Shown piece by piece: positions 34,499 through 42,070 of a DNA stretch of 64,000 bases. Position numbers and translations under genes: made by a program. A model generated the notes under the pieces. It saw only the letters and a program-made list of their open reading frames with translations, ran no database searches and was not told where the DNA came from. Position 1 is the stretch's first letter; every line of letters begins with the position of its first letter. The DNA is from Bacillota bacterium (GTDB taxonomy: Bacteria; Bacillota; Clostridia; Christensenellales; SZUA-584): contig JAEWBO010000005.1 of assembly GCA_023391105.1 (NCBI GenBank), positions 71,255-135,254 on the forward strand. Reading direction: 5' to 3'.

Positions 34499-35383
34499 AT
34501 GACTGAGCAGAAATTGATTACGGCCATTAGGGAGGACTATGACAATCCCATGCTCCGATTGCATCTTGCCGACTGGTACGAGCAAAACGGACAGGCTGAC
34601 CGCGCGGAATTTATTCGCGCGTGTGTGATTGCCAAGAGTTATCCGTTCAACAGTCCGGAGTATGAACAGGCCACTGCGAAAAGGCGTAGCGCTTGGCTGC
34701 GCTGCAAACCCGCGTTTTGGGACGAAATGAGCGCGGGTCTTATGATGAGCCTGTTTTGGGACATTGGCATGTATACGGTATCGTTTGCAGACGGTATAGG
34801 GACACAGTCATGTTCGCCGCGAGCCGTAAAGAAGGTGGGCAAGCAAAAATGGCTGGGCACAGCTTACGAGCAGGGCTGGCTGCTGCGCATGGATATGCGT
34901 TTTGATGACGGCACACTCGGCAAGCGTGTGGCCAAATGGAAGCCGCCGGTCAGCGAGATACCGCTTTGGGTAAAGCCCGCGCCCCACATCACTGACGAGG
35001 GCTTGGAGACCATGTTTAAGCTTCCGCAGCTTTGCGGCATCTCGTTTTTCAGCAACACACTGGAGAAAACATCAGCAGTGCTAAAGCTTGGCGAAGTGAA
35101 GCGGCTAAGGCGCCTTAAAATGGATATCCGCTTTTTGAGCGGTTCACGGTGGTCGGCACTCATGGAACAGATACTAAAGCTTGATAACCTCTATGAGCTC
35201 ATGCTGGAAGCGGAGTGGAATGAAGAATATGGCCTTCGCCCCACGGACGATGATGTGCTGCGTCTGGGCGCGCTGAAAAGCTTAAGGAAGCTTGATCTAG
35301 TGAAGGCGACCGCGGTCACCGACGAGGCGATTGAGCAGCTTAAGGCGCTGCGGCCGGATCTTCGCGTCACACGTACAACATAA
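34499..35383 (+). CDS. TIGR02996-domain protein with LRR-like repeats
   Basis: 294 residues, preceded by a G-rich site (GGGGGG). The N-terminus (about 5-45: LHLADWYEQNGQADRAEFIRA) matches the TIGR02996 'repeat-companion' domain. The C-terminal half shows leucine-rich repeat-like periodicity (LRRLKMDIRFL, LRKLDLVKATAVTDEAIEQL). The domain is best known in Planctomycetes and Myxobacteria, where it accompanies repeat proteins, so its presence in Bacillota is unusual. No signal peptide; function unknown. Confidence 0.72.
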   Translation: MTEQKLITAIREDYDNPMLRLHLADWYEQNGQADRAEFIRACVIAKSYPFNSPEYEQATAKRRSAWLRCKPAFWDEMSAGLMMSLFWDIGMYTVSFADGIGTQSCSPRAVKKVGKQKWLGTAYEQGWLLRMDMRFDDGTLGKRVAKWKPPVSEIPLWVKPAPHITDEGLETMFKLPQLCGISFFSNTLEKTSAVLKLGEVKRLRRLKMDIRFLSGSRWSALMEQILKLDNLYELMLEAEWNEEYGLRPTDDDVLRLGALKSLRKLDLVKATAVTDEAIEQLKALRPDLRVTRTT

Positions 35384-35397
35384 AGAAATCCCGGGGG

Positions 35398-35422
35398 ACG
35401 GGACTTGCTCCCGTTATTATTT
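35398..35422 (+). terminator. Weak terminator after the TIGR02996 gene
   Basis: ACGGGA / TCCCGT stem with 5-base loop and a T-rich tail. Confidence 0.5.
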
Positions 35423-35472
35423 TGTGCAAAAGGGCACCGGCATTCTAGGCGTGCGCAGGAAAGGTAAGGGCA

Positions 35473-35940
35473 ATGGATTTTCAAATCGTCTCGCGCGGCG
35501 AGTTTGTTATCTGCGGCTATGCTGTGGAAACCACGCTTACAAACAATGACGCGGATATTACGGGTCTGTACAACGACGTTTTAGGCACTGAGAAAGAAAA
35601 AACGCTGCTTTCGCTTACTGGCGTGCAGACGGGTTACTATGGCTTGGAATGGTACACGCGAGGTCATAACAGCTTTTTCTATTTGCTTGGCAAAGCAATC
35701 GATTCGAACAACGATGTGCCGCCGGGCGCAGTGCTTAGAGTGATTCCATCGGCTGAATATGCTGTTGCCAAAATTGCGGCAGGCACGAGTCTTGTTGACG
35801 CATGGACAGAATTCTTTTATACAGCAATTCCCTCGCGTGGGTTAGCACCCGATGAATCACACGGATTTTATTTCGAATATTATCCGCAAACGACGAACGG
35901 AGACTGTGAACTTTGGGTGCCTGTCATAAAAAACGCATAG
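35473..35940 (+). CDS. GyrI-like / effector-binding domain protein
   Basis: 155 residues. MDFQIVSRGEFVICGYAVETT start and the C-terminal EFFYTAIPSRGLAPDESHGF/FEYYP pattern match stand-alone GyrI/AraC effector-binding (SOUL-like) domains. They bind small, often hydrophobic, compounds, and some hydrolyse them. No DNA-binding domain is attached. Context gives no ligand. Confidence 0.75.
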   Translation: MDFQIVSRGEFVICGYAVETTLTNNDADITGLYNDVLGTEKEKTLLSLTGVQTGYYGLEWYTRGHNSFFYLLGKAIDSNNDVPPGAVLRVIPSAEYAVAKIAAGTSLVDAWTEFFYTAIPSRGLAPDESHGFYFEYYPQTTNGDCELWVPVIKNA

Positions 35941-36044
35941 CGTGAATGAAGGGACAACGCCATATCGGCTGTAATTTTATATTTTCTCATTTCTCTTACA
36001 TCCTTTGTTTTGATCAGAATGTGCAGGGATATGGCCATTCGATA

Positions 36045-36851
36045 TTATTCCAAACTAAAGCCGTCCTCCATTAATTCGGTTAATCTTGAAAGAAATCGGG
36101 TCACCTGAGCACCATCAATCAAATCGTGATCAACAGCAAAGGCAAGCGCCACTTGTTCTCGAATCTCAATTCTATCCTCAACAACACCTGGCTTTTTCGT
36201 AATTCCACAAACGGCAAAGGATAACGGCAAAGGACTAATCGGACTTATCCAACCGTTCATCTTTCCAATCATTCCAATTGAACTTACTGAAACCGTGCCC
36301 GTATTTGCTTTTATATGATGAGGATTCCGAGATATCACTTTGCAAACAAGCATCCGAACCGGCTTGGGTAGGTGAGGATATAGATCCATAAGCCATGATT
36401 TACTGCCTATCATAATTGATGGATTGTTGAGATCATGCTTTTGTGCAGCACGTATTTCTGTTTGAACTTCTTTGATATCCTTTTTATCTGCTTTTCTAAC
36501 TACGTAAGGCAAAGCCACTAGGTCTTTTTCCATCATTTTTTCAATCATAATGAGAACATCTACATCGTTAAAGATGATTATTTTTTTACCCTTGCGTAAA
36601 CCGTGGATTTGTTTGTTTTCACTGACAGCCTGCGCGACACATTTTACAAACCAAGCCGTGAACGACTGCGTATCTCCTGTTCTTGCCTTGTATAAACGTA
36701 GCTTTTCCCTCGCGAGGGTGACATCAACTTCCATCTTTCCTTTCATTTGATGTTTCATTGATGCCAATTCGACCATATCTGCCACGACTTTTCGGTATTT
36801 TATATATGGCAATTCTTCATAACCATCAGTTGAACCCATATTATCATTCAT
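36045..36851 (-). CDS. Stand-alone 2-oxoacid dehydrogenase acyltransferase-like protein
   Basis: 268 residues. CAT-superfamily fold with VDHDLIDGAQV, matching the DHRxxDG motif of E2 acyltransferases but lacking the following Arg (Asp here). There is no lipoyl or peripheral-subunit-binding domain, so it is not a classical E2 of an oxoacid dehydrogenase complex. The family is seen alone in Bacillota and may acylate other substrates. Start supported by CAGGA upstream of ATG 36851. Confidence 0.78.
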   Translation of the reverse strand: MNDNMGSTDGYEELPYIKYRKVVADMVELASMKHQMKGKMEVDVTLAREKLRLYKARTGDTQSFTAWFVKCVAQAVSENKQIHGLRKGKKIIIFNDVDVLIMIEKMMEKDLVALPYVVRKADKKDIKEVQTEIRAAQKHDLNNPSIMIGSKSWLMDLYPHLPKPVRMLVCKVISRNPHHIKANTGTVSVSSIGMIGKMNGWISPISPLPLSFAVCGITKKPGVVEDRIEIREQVALAFAVDHDLIDGAQVTRFLSRLTELMEDGFSLE

Positions 36852-36874
36852 CTGCTAAAATTCCTGTTAAAAAG

Positions 36875-37090
36875 TTATTTATTTAATGCTTTCTCATCTG
36901 TTAGCCCCAAGAGATAATCCACACTGACATTGTGTATGCGGGCCAGCTTTATAAGGATTTCAGGCGACATGGAGCGCACGCCCGTTTCGTAGCTAGAGTA
37001 GGTGCGCCTGTTAATAAACAGTAGCTCCGCCATGTACTGCTGCGTCCAGTCCTTATCTTCCCTTAAGCTTCGAATTCTCTCATATACCAT
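36875..37090 (-). CDS. XRE-family HTH regulator
   Basis: 71 residues from ATG at 37090 (MVYERIRSLRED), the usual family start; earlier in-frame ATGs are less likely. HTH segment TQQYMAELLFINRRTYSSYETG, then PEILIKLARIHNVSVDYLLGLT. Single domain. It lies 23 bases downstream-side of the acyltransferase gene and could be its regulator. Confidence 0.85.
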   Translation of the reverse strand: MVYERIRSLREDKDWTQQYMAELLFINRRTYSSYETGVRSMSPEILIKLARIHNVSVDYLLGLTDEKALNK

Positions 37091-37362
37091 ACGTTTCACC
37101 CGCATCCAATTATAGTATGCCACGAATTGTGCCGCCGACTTCTGGCACATATTGTGGCATAATAATGTGTAGGTTTGGTAAAATATCTTTTTATAAGCTT
37201 TTAAACCGGATAACGGCCATCATTTTGAACTTCAGGAAGTACAGACGGATGTGGAGTCGCTATTTTTGTAATAGAAGTGAGGTTATAAATCCCAGTATAC
37301 ATACTGAAGCAAGTAATACTAAGTAATCAGGCAACAAATAAAATAAAAGATTGGTTGACGTA

Positions 37363-37584
37363 TTACCTTTCCTTATGCAGCAACTGTTTCTTCCAGCTCC
37401 GAATATGGCTGAAGCCATACTTCATAACCAACAGGCCCACGACATATCCGGCCGCGCTGATGCCCAGCAATAAGCCTTTGAGAAAATCCGGAAGCTGCAC
37501 AAAATGATCCACGCCAAAGTAAAGTACGCTTCCGACAGCGCCGACCATCATCGGCCAGTTTCCCTTGAGATTTTGACGATTCAT
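37363..37584 (-). CDS. Small two-helix membrane protein
   Basis: 73 residues with two hydrophobic helices (about 9-27 and 33-53) and a Lys/Arg-rich C-terminus. Family not recognised. It is the last gene of a three-gene set with an HTH regulator and another membrane protein. Confidence 0.7.
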   Translation of the reverse strand: MNRQNLKGNWPMMVGAVGSVLYFGVDHFVQLPDFLKGLLLGISAAGYVVGLLVMKYGFSHIRSWKKQLLHKER

Positions 37585-37594
37585 ATACGTCCTC

Positions 37595-38044
37595 CTAGAA
37601 CTTTTTGTGGTAGTAGATTTTCAGGGTACAACGGGCGAGCAATAAAAACAGCGCACAGCCTGCTAACGAGAAGAATACGATTTCGTTAAAATAGCCCGCC
37701 ACGATGCCTCCGATCAGTATGGCGACAGTGCAAACGTACATCGCATTGCCGCCGGTCTTCATCATAATCAGTTTGTGGCGTTCGTCGTTTTCGGTATAAT
37801 AGGCGGCCTTTAGCTTCTCATCGTTTTTCAAAAGCCATATATATCGGCCAATCAGAAAACCGAATACGATGCAAACCCAGAACAGTATGCCCGTCTGGAA
37901 ACCGCGAAGAAACTCGGAAAATTCATTTACGCCGATCGCGCGGAACGTGCCCGACTCATTCAATATCAGCAGCGCAATCAACGCAGCTATACTCACGCTT
38001 AGTACCGCAATTCTCGCTTTCAGTGACTCTTTATATTGCTCCAT
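37595..38044 (-). CDS. Four-helix membrane protein linked to an HTH regulator
   Basis: 149 residues with four hydrophobic helices and a central hydrophilic ENDERHKLIMMKTGG segment. The D-E-R-x-x-x-I pattern between helix pairs is typical of the DUF2178-like proteins paired with small HTH regulators in Clostridia. Starts directly after the HTH stop codon (TAAATG). Function unknown. Confidence 0.75.
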   Translation of the reverse strand: MEQYKESLKARIAVLSVSIAALIALLILNESGTFRAIGVNEFSEFLRGFQTGILFWVCIVFGFLIGRYIWLLKNDEKLKAAYYTENDERHKLIMMKTGGNAMYVCTVAILIGGIVAGYFNEIVFFSLAGCALFLLLARCTLKIYYHKKF

Positions 38045-38251
38045 TTACATATCCTCCACATCGGAAAAATCAAATACATCTTCAATGCGCAGATTAAAAT
38101 ACCGCGCGATTTTATAAGCCAGCACCAGCGATGCCGTATATTTGCCGCACTCAATCGAGGTGATCGTCTGGCGCGTGGTACCCACGGCCAGCGCGAGCTC
38201 CTCCTGAGACAGCTTGTTTTTCTTTCGAAGCTCTCTGATTTTTGTGTTCAA
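38045..38251 (-). CDS. Small XRE-family HTH regulator
   Basis: 68 residues. TTG start at 38251, placed by GGAG 8 bases upstream and by the family start N-T-K-I-R-E-L-R. HTH: LSQEELALAVGTTRQTITSIECGKY. This short type usually controls its own operon with the adjoining membrane protein. The upstream region carries AAGTGTGCTTTGCG / CTTTGCGCAAA-like repeats (38268-38330) that could be the operator. Confidence 0.88.
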   Translation of the reverse strand: MNTKIRELRKKNKLSQEELALAVGTTRQTITSIECGKYTASLVLAYKIARYFNLRIEDVFDFSDVEDM

Positions 38252-38498
38252 ATTCACATCTCCTTTGCAAAGTGTGCTTTGCGAAATAAGCATAGTCCAC
38301 TTTGCGCAAAATGTCAAGTAAACTTTGCAAAAAAGAATCAAAAAATTACACCAGCGGGGGTGTGATTTAGAAGATATTATATGGTAATATGGCACATAAG
38401 AAGTCACTGCCGTCTTTATTGATCTTTCAGCAAATCACTCATAAAAGGATTAAACAAATTTATATAGGAAAATGCATACTATATCTTAATAACGATGT

Positions 38499-38921
38499 TT
38501 ATTTTATCCGCTCATACATCGGATGCCCCGCATTGAACTGCACCAGATCCCATAGGTTGCCGTACAGATCCTTGAACACAGCGACAGTGCCATAGTCCTG
38601 CTCTTTGGGCGGACGAACGAACTCTATGCCAATGGACAGCATCTCGTTATAATCCCGCCAGAAGTCGTCAGTCCCCAGAAACAAAAATATACGGCCTCCG
38701 GCCTGATTGCCCACAAAGGGCTCCTGTTCCGGCTTGGAGGCTCTTGCAAGCAGAAGCGTGGTGCCGGACGATCCCGGAGGAGACACAACGACCCACCGTT
38801 TATCCTGCTCCGCCTGATAAGTATCTTCTATCAGCGTAAAGTGAAGCTTTTGTGTGTAGAATTCGATGGCCTCATCGTAGTCTTTGACCACCAAGGCGAT
38901 GTGAACGATTGATTGTACCAT
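38499..38921 (-). CDS. VOC-superfamily (glyoxalase-like) protein
   Basis: 140 residues from ATG 38921, with GGAGG 9-10 bases upstream. Glyoxalase fold: IVHIALVVKDYDEAIEFY with N-terminal His, and the C-terminal VFKDLYGNLWDLVQF, where Asp takes the place often held by metal-binding Glu. Enzyme activity and substrate unknown. The pattern VVVSPPGSSGTTLLLA is common in uncharacterised VOC proteins. Confidence 0.85.
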   Translation of the reverse strand: MVQSIVHIALVVKDYDEAIEFYTQKLHFTLIEDTYQAEQDKRWVVVSPPGSSGTTLLLARASKPEQEPFVGNQAGGRIFLFLGTDDFWRDYNEMLSIGIEFVRPPKEQDYGTVAVFKDLYGNLWDLVQFNAGHPMYERIK

Positions 38922-38951
38922 ATTATATCCTCCGGCTTGAGCCACTAAAAA

Positions 38952-39575
38952 TTATACTCGTTTTGTATAATTGCGGTTTTTGAAGTGAAAATCACAAATA
39001 TTCTGCCCTTGAGCAATCGTACCATTTCTTTCAAACACAATGGCAGGGTTATATCCAGTTAAAATCACATCATCATTTGCACAAAACAATTGACACATTT
39101 CAGTACAATTATATTTTTTAGTAGTTTCAAAATAAATGCAGCTTTTCATGTTGAAATGAATCTCATTCTTATTATATTGAATCCATTCCATATTCCATCC
39201 CTGTTCGGGATATTGTTTTTTAACAACGGATCTGCAAAAAATCTTAAAAGCAAAGTATCCAAAAGGCAATCGTCCAATTGCTAAGTTTTTTCTCCGATTT
39301 TTTAATCGGTATATTTGCAGCACTTCGTCCGTATAGTCATAAGCTTTATCAGCTATGCTTTTGAATTCTTTAAATGTCAGATATATCGCTATTGATGGCA
39401 GCATATTTTTATCCATATGCCATTTGATATATTTGCTGCTCCGGTAGTCAGCTTCCTTTATCATTTCGGACAATTTACTTTCGGCTTCAACATTGATTAA
39501 GTTCCCAATATCTGCTCCGAATTTTTTAATACAGAATTTCTTAAAATAATGAAAATTAGTTTTATCTAGTCTCAC
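38952..39575 (-). CDS. L-2-amino-thiazoline-4-carboxylate hydrolase-like protein
   Basis: 207 residues, A/T-rich. The C-terminal part has CIYFETTKKYNCTEMCQLFC and a final GQNICDFHF, matching the ATC hydrolase family (PF14196). Members hydrolyse a thiazoline to cysteine-derived products, but most are uncharacterised. Base composition differs from glyS next door, suggesting acquisition. Confidence 0.65.
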   Translation of the reverse strand: MRLDKTNFHYFKKFCIKKFGADIGNLINVEAESKLSEMIKEADYRSSKYIKWHMDKNMLPSIAIYLTFKEFKSIADKAYDYTDEVLQIYRLKNRRKNLAIGRLPFGYFAFKIFCRSVVKKQYPEQGWNMEWIQYNKNEIHFNMKSCIYFETTKKYNCTEMCQLFCANDDVILTGYNPAIVFERNGTIAQGQNICDFHFKNRNYTKRV

Positions 39576-39675
39576 ATATTTCTCCCGATTGTGAATTTAT
39601 GGTCATTGTGCCTATATTCTTATCATAGCATATATAACCAAACATATCCACGAATCGACATAGTAATAAACTATA

Positions 39676-39702
39676 AAAGCCATGCTGCTTTGGCATGGCT
39701 TT
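39676..39702 (-). terminator. Terminator downstream of glyS
   Basis: 10-bp perfect stem AAAGCCATGC / GCATGGCTTT; T-rich tail on the minus strand. Confidence 0.8.
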
Positions 39703-39744
39703 AAGTGTCTTTTGCTTCTTTTATTTAAAAAAAGAAGAGCAGGT

Positions 39745-39809
39745 CTGGAGGCAGCGCCCCCAGTGGGGTCAAGGGGCAAAGCCCTCAGGGTTAGGGGCAG
39801 CGCTCCCTA
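39745..39809. repeat. GC-rich intergenic repeat-like segment
   Basis: Contains GGCAGCGCCCC, GGGGTCAAGGGGCAAAGCCC and GGGGCAGCGCTCCC, internally redundant and able to fold in several ways. It resembles a dispersed intergenic repeat in Clostridia. No coding potential. Confidence 0.45.
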
Positions 39810-39816
39810 ATAGTAC

Positions 39817-41205
39817 TTAGAATTTCACTTTCTCCGCAATGTATGCGCTCACCTTGCTGATATCGATGCGAATCTGCTGCATGGTATCGCGGTCACGAAT
39901 GGTCACCTGAGAATCCTCGAGCGTGTCAAAATCCACGGTGATGCAGTACGGCGTACCGATCTCGTCCTGACGGCGGTAACGCTTGCCGATGCTGCCTGTC
40001 ACATCGAAATCCACCATGTGATCTTTTAACAGCATATCGTACACCTCGCCCGCTTTCTCCACGAGCTGCTTTTGCTGCGGGAGAATGGCCGCCTTGTAGG
40101 GCGCAAGTGCGGGGGAGAGGCGCAGCACTGTGCGCGTGTCGTTCTCAAGCTGCTCTTCGTCGTACGCGTCGCAAAGAAAAGCAAGCGCCACACGATCGGC
40201 ACCCAGCGACGGCTCGATGCAGTAAGGCAGGTATTTCTCATTGGTTACCGGATCGATGTATTCAAGGTTTACGCCCGATGTATTCATGTGCTGCTTTAAA
40301 TCGAAGTCAGTGCGATCCGCAATGCCCCAAAGCTCGCCCCAACCGAACGGGAACAAGAACTCGATGTCCGTCGTCGCGTTGGAATAATGCGAAAGCTCTT
40401 CGGCGTCGTGATCCCGAAGGCGGATGCTCTCTTCTTTCATGCCCAGAGATAGCAGCCATTGGTGGCAGAAATCCTTCCAGTAGTTGAACCACTGCATCTC
40501 CTCGGCAGGCGCGCAGAAGAATTCGAGCTCCATCTGCTCAAACTCGCGCGTGCGGAACGTGAAGTTGCCCGGGGTGATCTCGTTACGGAACGATTTGCCG
40601 ATCTGCCCGATGCCGAAAGGCACGCGCTTGCGTGTGGCGCGCTGCACGTTTTTAAAATTCACAAATATGCCCTGCGCCGTTTCGGGACGAAGAAATATCT
40701 CGCTGGCGGTATCCTCGGTGACGCCCTGAAACGTCTTGAACATCAGGTTGAATTTGCGAATGCCCGTGAAATTGCGCTTGCCGCATACGGGGCAGTTGAT
40801 TTCCTTCTCGGCGATAAACGCCTCCATGTCTTCAGACTGCATCCCCGCCACGTTGAGATCGAGCTTTTTCTTGGCGGCATATTCCTCGATAAGATGGTCG
40901 GCGCGGAAACGCGCCTTGCATTCCTTGCAGTCCATCAGCGGGTCGGAAAAACCGCCCACATGACCCGAAGCCACCCAGGTCTGCGGGTTCATGAGTATCG
41001 CCGCGTCCAGCCCGACGTTGTACGGGCATTCCTTGATGAACTTCTTCCACCACGCCTGCTTCACATTGTTCTTGAACTCGACACCCAGCGGGCCGTAGTC
41101 CCATGTGTTGGCGAGTCCGCCGTAAATATCCGATCCGGGAAACACATATCCTCTGTTTTTGCAGAGCGCGACGATGCGCTCCATCGTTTGTTTATCTTTT
41201 TTCAT
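39817..41205 (-). CDS. glyS: Glycyl-tRNA synthetase (single-chain, dimeric type)
   Basis: 462 residues. ATG 41205 follows GGAGG by 5 bases; longer in-frame extensions run into the T-box leader. Class II core: motif 2 FRNEITPGNFTFRTREFEQMELE, and motif 3 with EPSLGADRVALAFL. HLIEE, CPVCG and CKEC elements form the insertion zinc site. It charges tRNA-Gly. The eukaryote-like alpha2 type is common in Bacillota. Expression is under T-box control. Confidence 0.97.
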   Translation of the reverse strand: MKKDKQTMERIVALCKNRGYVFPGSDIYGGLANTWDYGPLGVEFKNNVKQAWWKKFIKECPYNVGLDAAILMNPQTWVASGHVGGFSDPLMDCKECKARFRADHLIEEYAAKKKLDLNVAGMQSEDMEAFIAEKEINCPVCGKRNFTGIRKFNLMFKTFQGVTEDTASEIFLRPETAQGIFVNFKNVQRATRKRVPFGIGQIGKSFRNEITPGNFTFRTREFEQMELEFFCAPAEEMQWFNYWKDFCHQWLLSLGMKEESIRLRDHDAEELSHYSNATTDIEFLFPFGWGELWGIADRTDFDLKQHMNTSGVNLEYIDPVTNEKYLPYCIEPSLGADRVALAFLCDAYDEEQLENDTRTVLRLSPALAPYKAAILPQQKQLVEKAGEVYDMLLKDHMVDFDVTGSIGKRYRRQDEIGTPYCITVDFDTLEDSQVTIRDRDTMQQIRIDISKVSAYIAEKVKF

Positions 41206-41221
41206 ACGGTCCTCCGATATA

Positions 41222-41420
41222 AAAAATAAAGCCATTCTGTCCACTATACTGGGACGAAAATGACAACTTCCGCGGTTCCACCCGTTTTGGCAAATAAATG
41301 CCCGCTTTTTTTCATCGGTATTAAACGAAGCGCCCATGTTCTTTTTGCTGCCGCAGGCTTTCACCTTCCCTGCGTCGCTTTGTCAGCCTTTTACAAAGCC
41401 CATGCTCTTCACCGAAACAG
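41222..41420 (-). ncRNA. T-box riboswitch of glyS
   Basis: Minus strand carries the T-box core GGGTGGAACCGCGG (plus 41270-41283). A terminator follows: GTCATT..GTCC pairs with GGAC..AATGGC before TTTATTTTTT. Upstream GCAGGGAAGGTGAAAGCCTGC-type hairpin fits Stem I. Uncharged tRNA-Gly should stabilise the antiterminator and allow glyS transcription. A GGC specifier is expected; the exact codon position was not resolved. Confidence 0.87.
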
Positions 41421-41432
41421 TATTTTTTTATA

Positions 41433-41470
41433 TTGCTCCTGCGATCATAGATATCGAAGTTGGAGCAATG
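41433..41470. repeat. 38-base ATTGCTCC/GGAGCAAT palindromic element, copy B
   Basis: 8-bp perfect arms with a 22-base centre, in the glyS leader between promoter and T-box Stem I. Same arms and length as copy A at 27669. Confidence 0.65.
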
Positions 41471-41532
41471 GTCTCCGACTGGACAAACATTTCTTATGCT
41501 ATTCAATTGATATGTTTGCCCATCTTCGTAAT

Positions 41533-41561
41533 AATATATCAAAACACGCGCGCTTGTGCAA
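41533..41561 (-). promoter_or_regulatory. Promoter of glyS
   Basis: Minus strand TTGCAC (41556-41561), 17-base spacer, TATATT (41533-41538). It would give a leader of about 320 bases containing element B and the T-box. Confidence 0.5.
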
Positions 41562-41730
41562 GTGCGATAATTGACCGGGCAGAGCCTGCTTCATTTAGGA
41601 GCCAAGCACCGTGCAATTTTCTGGGCTGGCATCCTGCGCATAATGCAGTGTGCTCACATCATGACTGGGCGTTTTTGCATAATGCAGAATTCCATCTTGC
41701 AAAAAATTGTGCAAAATCACAATCAACATA

Positions 41731-41758
41731 TTGATTTTTTTATCAGTTGTGCTATACT
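41731..41758 (+). promoter_or_regulatory. Promoter of amtB-glnK
   Basis: TTGATT (41731-41736), 16-base spacer, TATACT (41753-41758), about 310 bases ahead of amtB. Confidence 0.55.
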
Positions 41759-41763
41759 ATAGC

Positions 41764-41816
41764 CAAAACAGGGACGTTTTTGGTTTTACAGTCCTTGTTT
41801 GGGGGCTGTTTTTTGT
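41764..41816 (+). promoter_or_regulatory. amtB leader hairpin 1
   Basis: AAACAGGGAC / GTCCTTGTTT 10-bp stem, then GGGGGCTGTTTTTTG. The AACAG/CTGTT pair gives an alternative terminator with a six-T tail. Confidence 0.55.
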
Positions 41817-41884
41817 ACGGGGTTGTACAAAAATACAAACTACGGTTTTATGCCCTGTAAAGATATGTAATAAAGATAGGATTC

Positions 41885-41929
41885 AACAAGGCTCAAAGAT
41901 GAACCGATCGGTTTGTTTTTGAGCTTTTT
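41885..41929 (+). terminator. amtB leader repeat R1, terminator-like
   Basis: AACAAGGCTCAAAGATGAACC...TTTTTGAGCTTTTT: GCTCAAA pairs with TTTGAGC, with an inner AACC/GGTT pair, and a T5 tail follows. It aligns with R2 at most positions. Confidence 0.65.
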
Positions 41930-41995
41930 AATTTGAATCTGTGAAGGTAATGGGCTTATAGGTCTAAATAACTGAATATATTTATAATGGGTGAA

Positions 41996-42045
41996 AACAA
42001 GGCTCAATGACGAACCGAATGTGTTTGTTTTGTGCCTTGTTTTTA
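41996..42045 (+). terminator. amtB leader repeat R2, terminator-like
   Basis: ACAAGGC pairs with GCCTTGT and a T-run follows, ending 25 bases before amtB. Same 5' half as R1 (AACAAGGCTCAA.GA.GAACCGA). The 5' arm of R1 could pair with the 3' arm of R2. Confidence 0.65.
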
Positions 42046-42070
42046 TATAAATCATTAAGAGGAGGTTAAT

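Noticed and set aside
41885..42045. amtB leader repeats as ANTAR-protein targets
   Set aside because: ANTAR targets are paired hairpins with A1/G4 hexaloops; the inner loops here (CGATCG, CGAATGT) do not fit.
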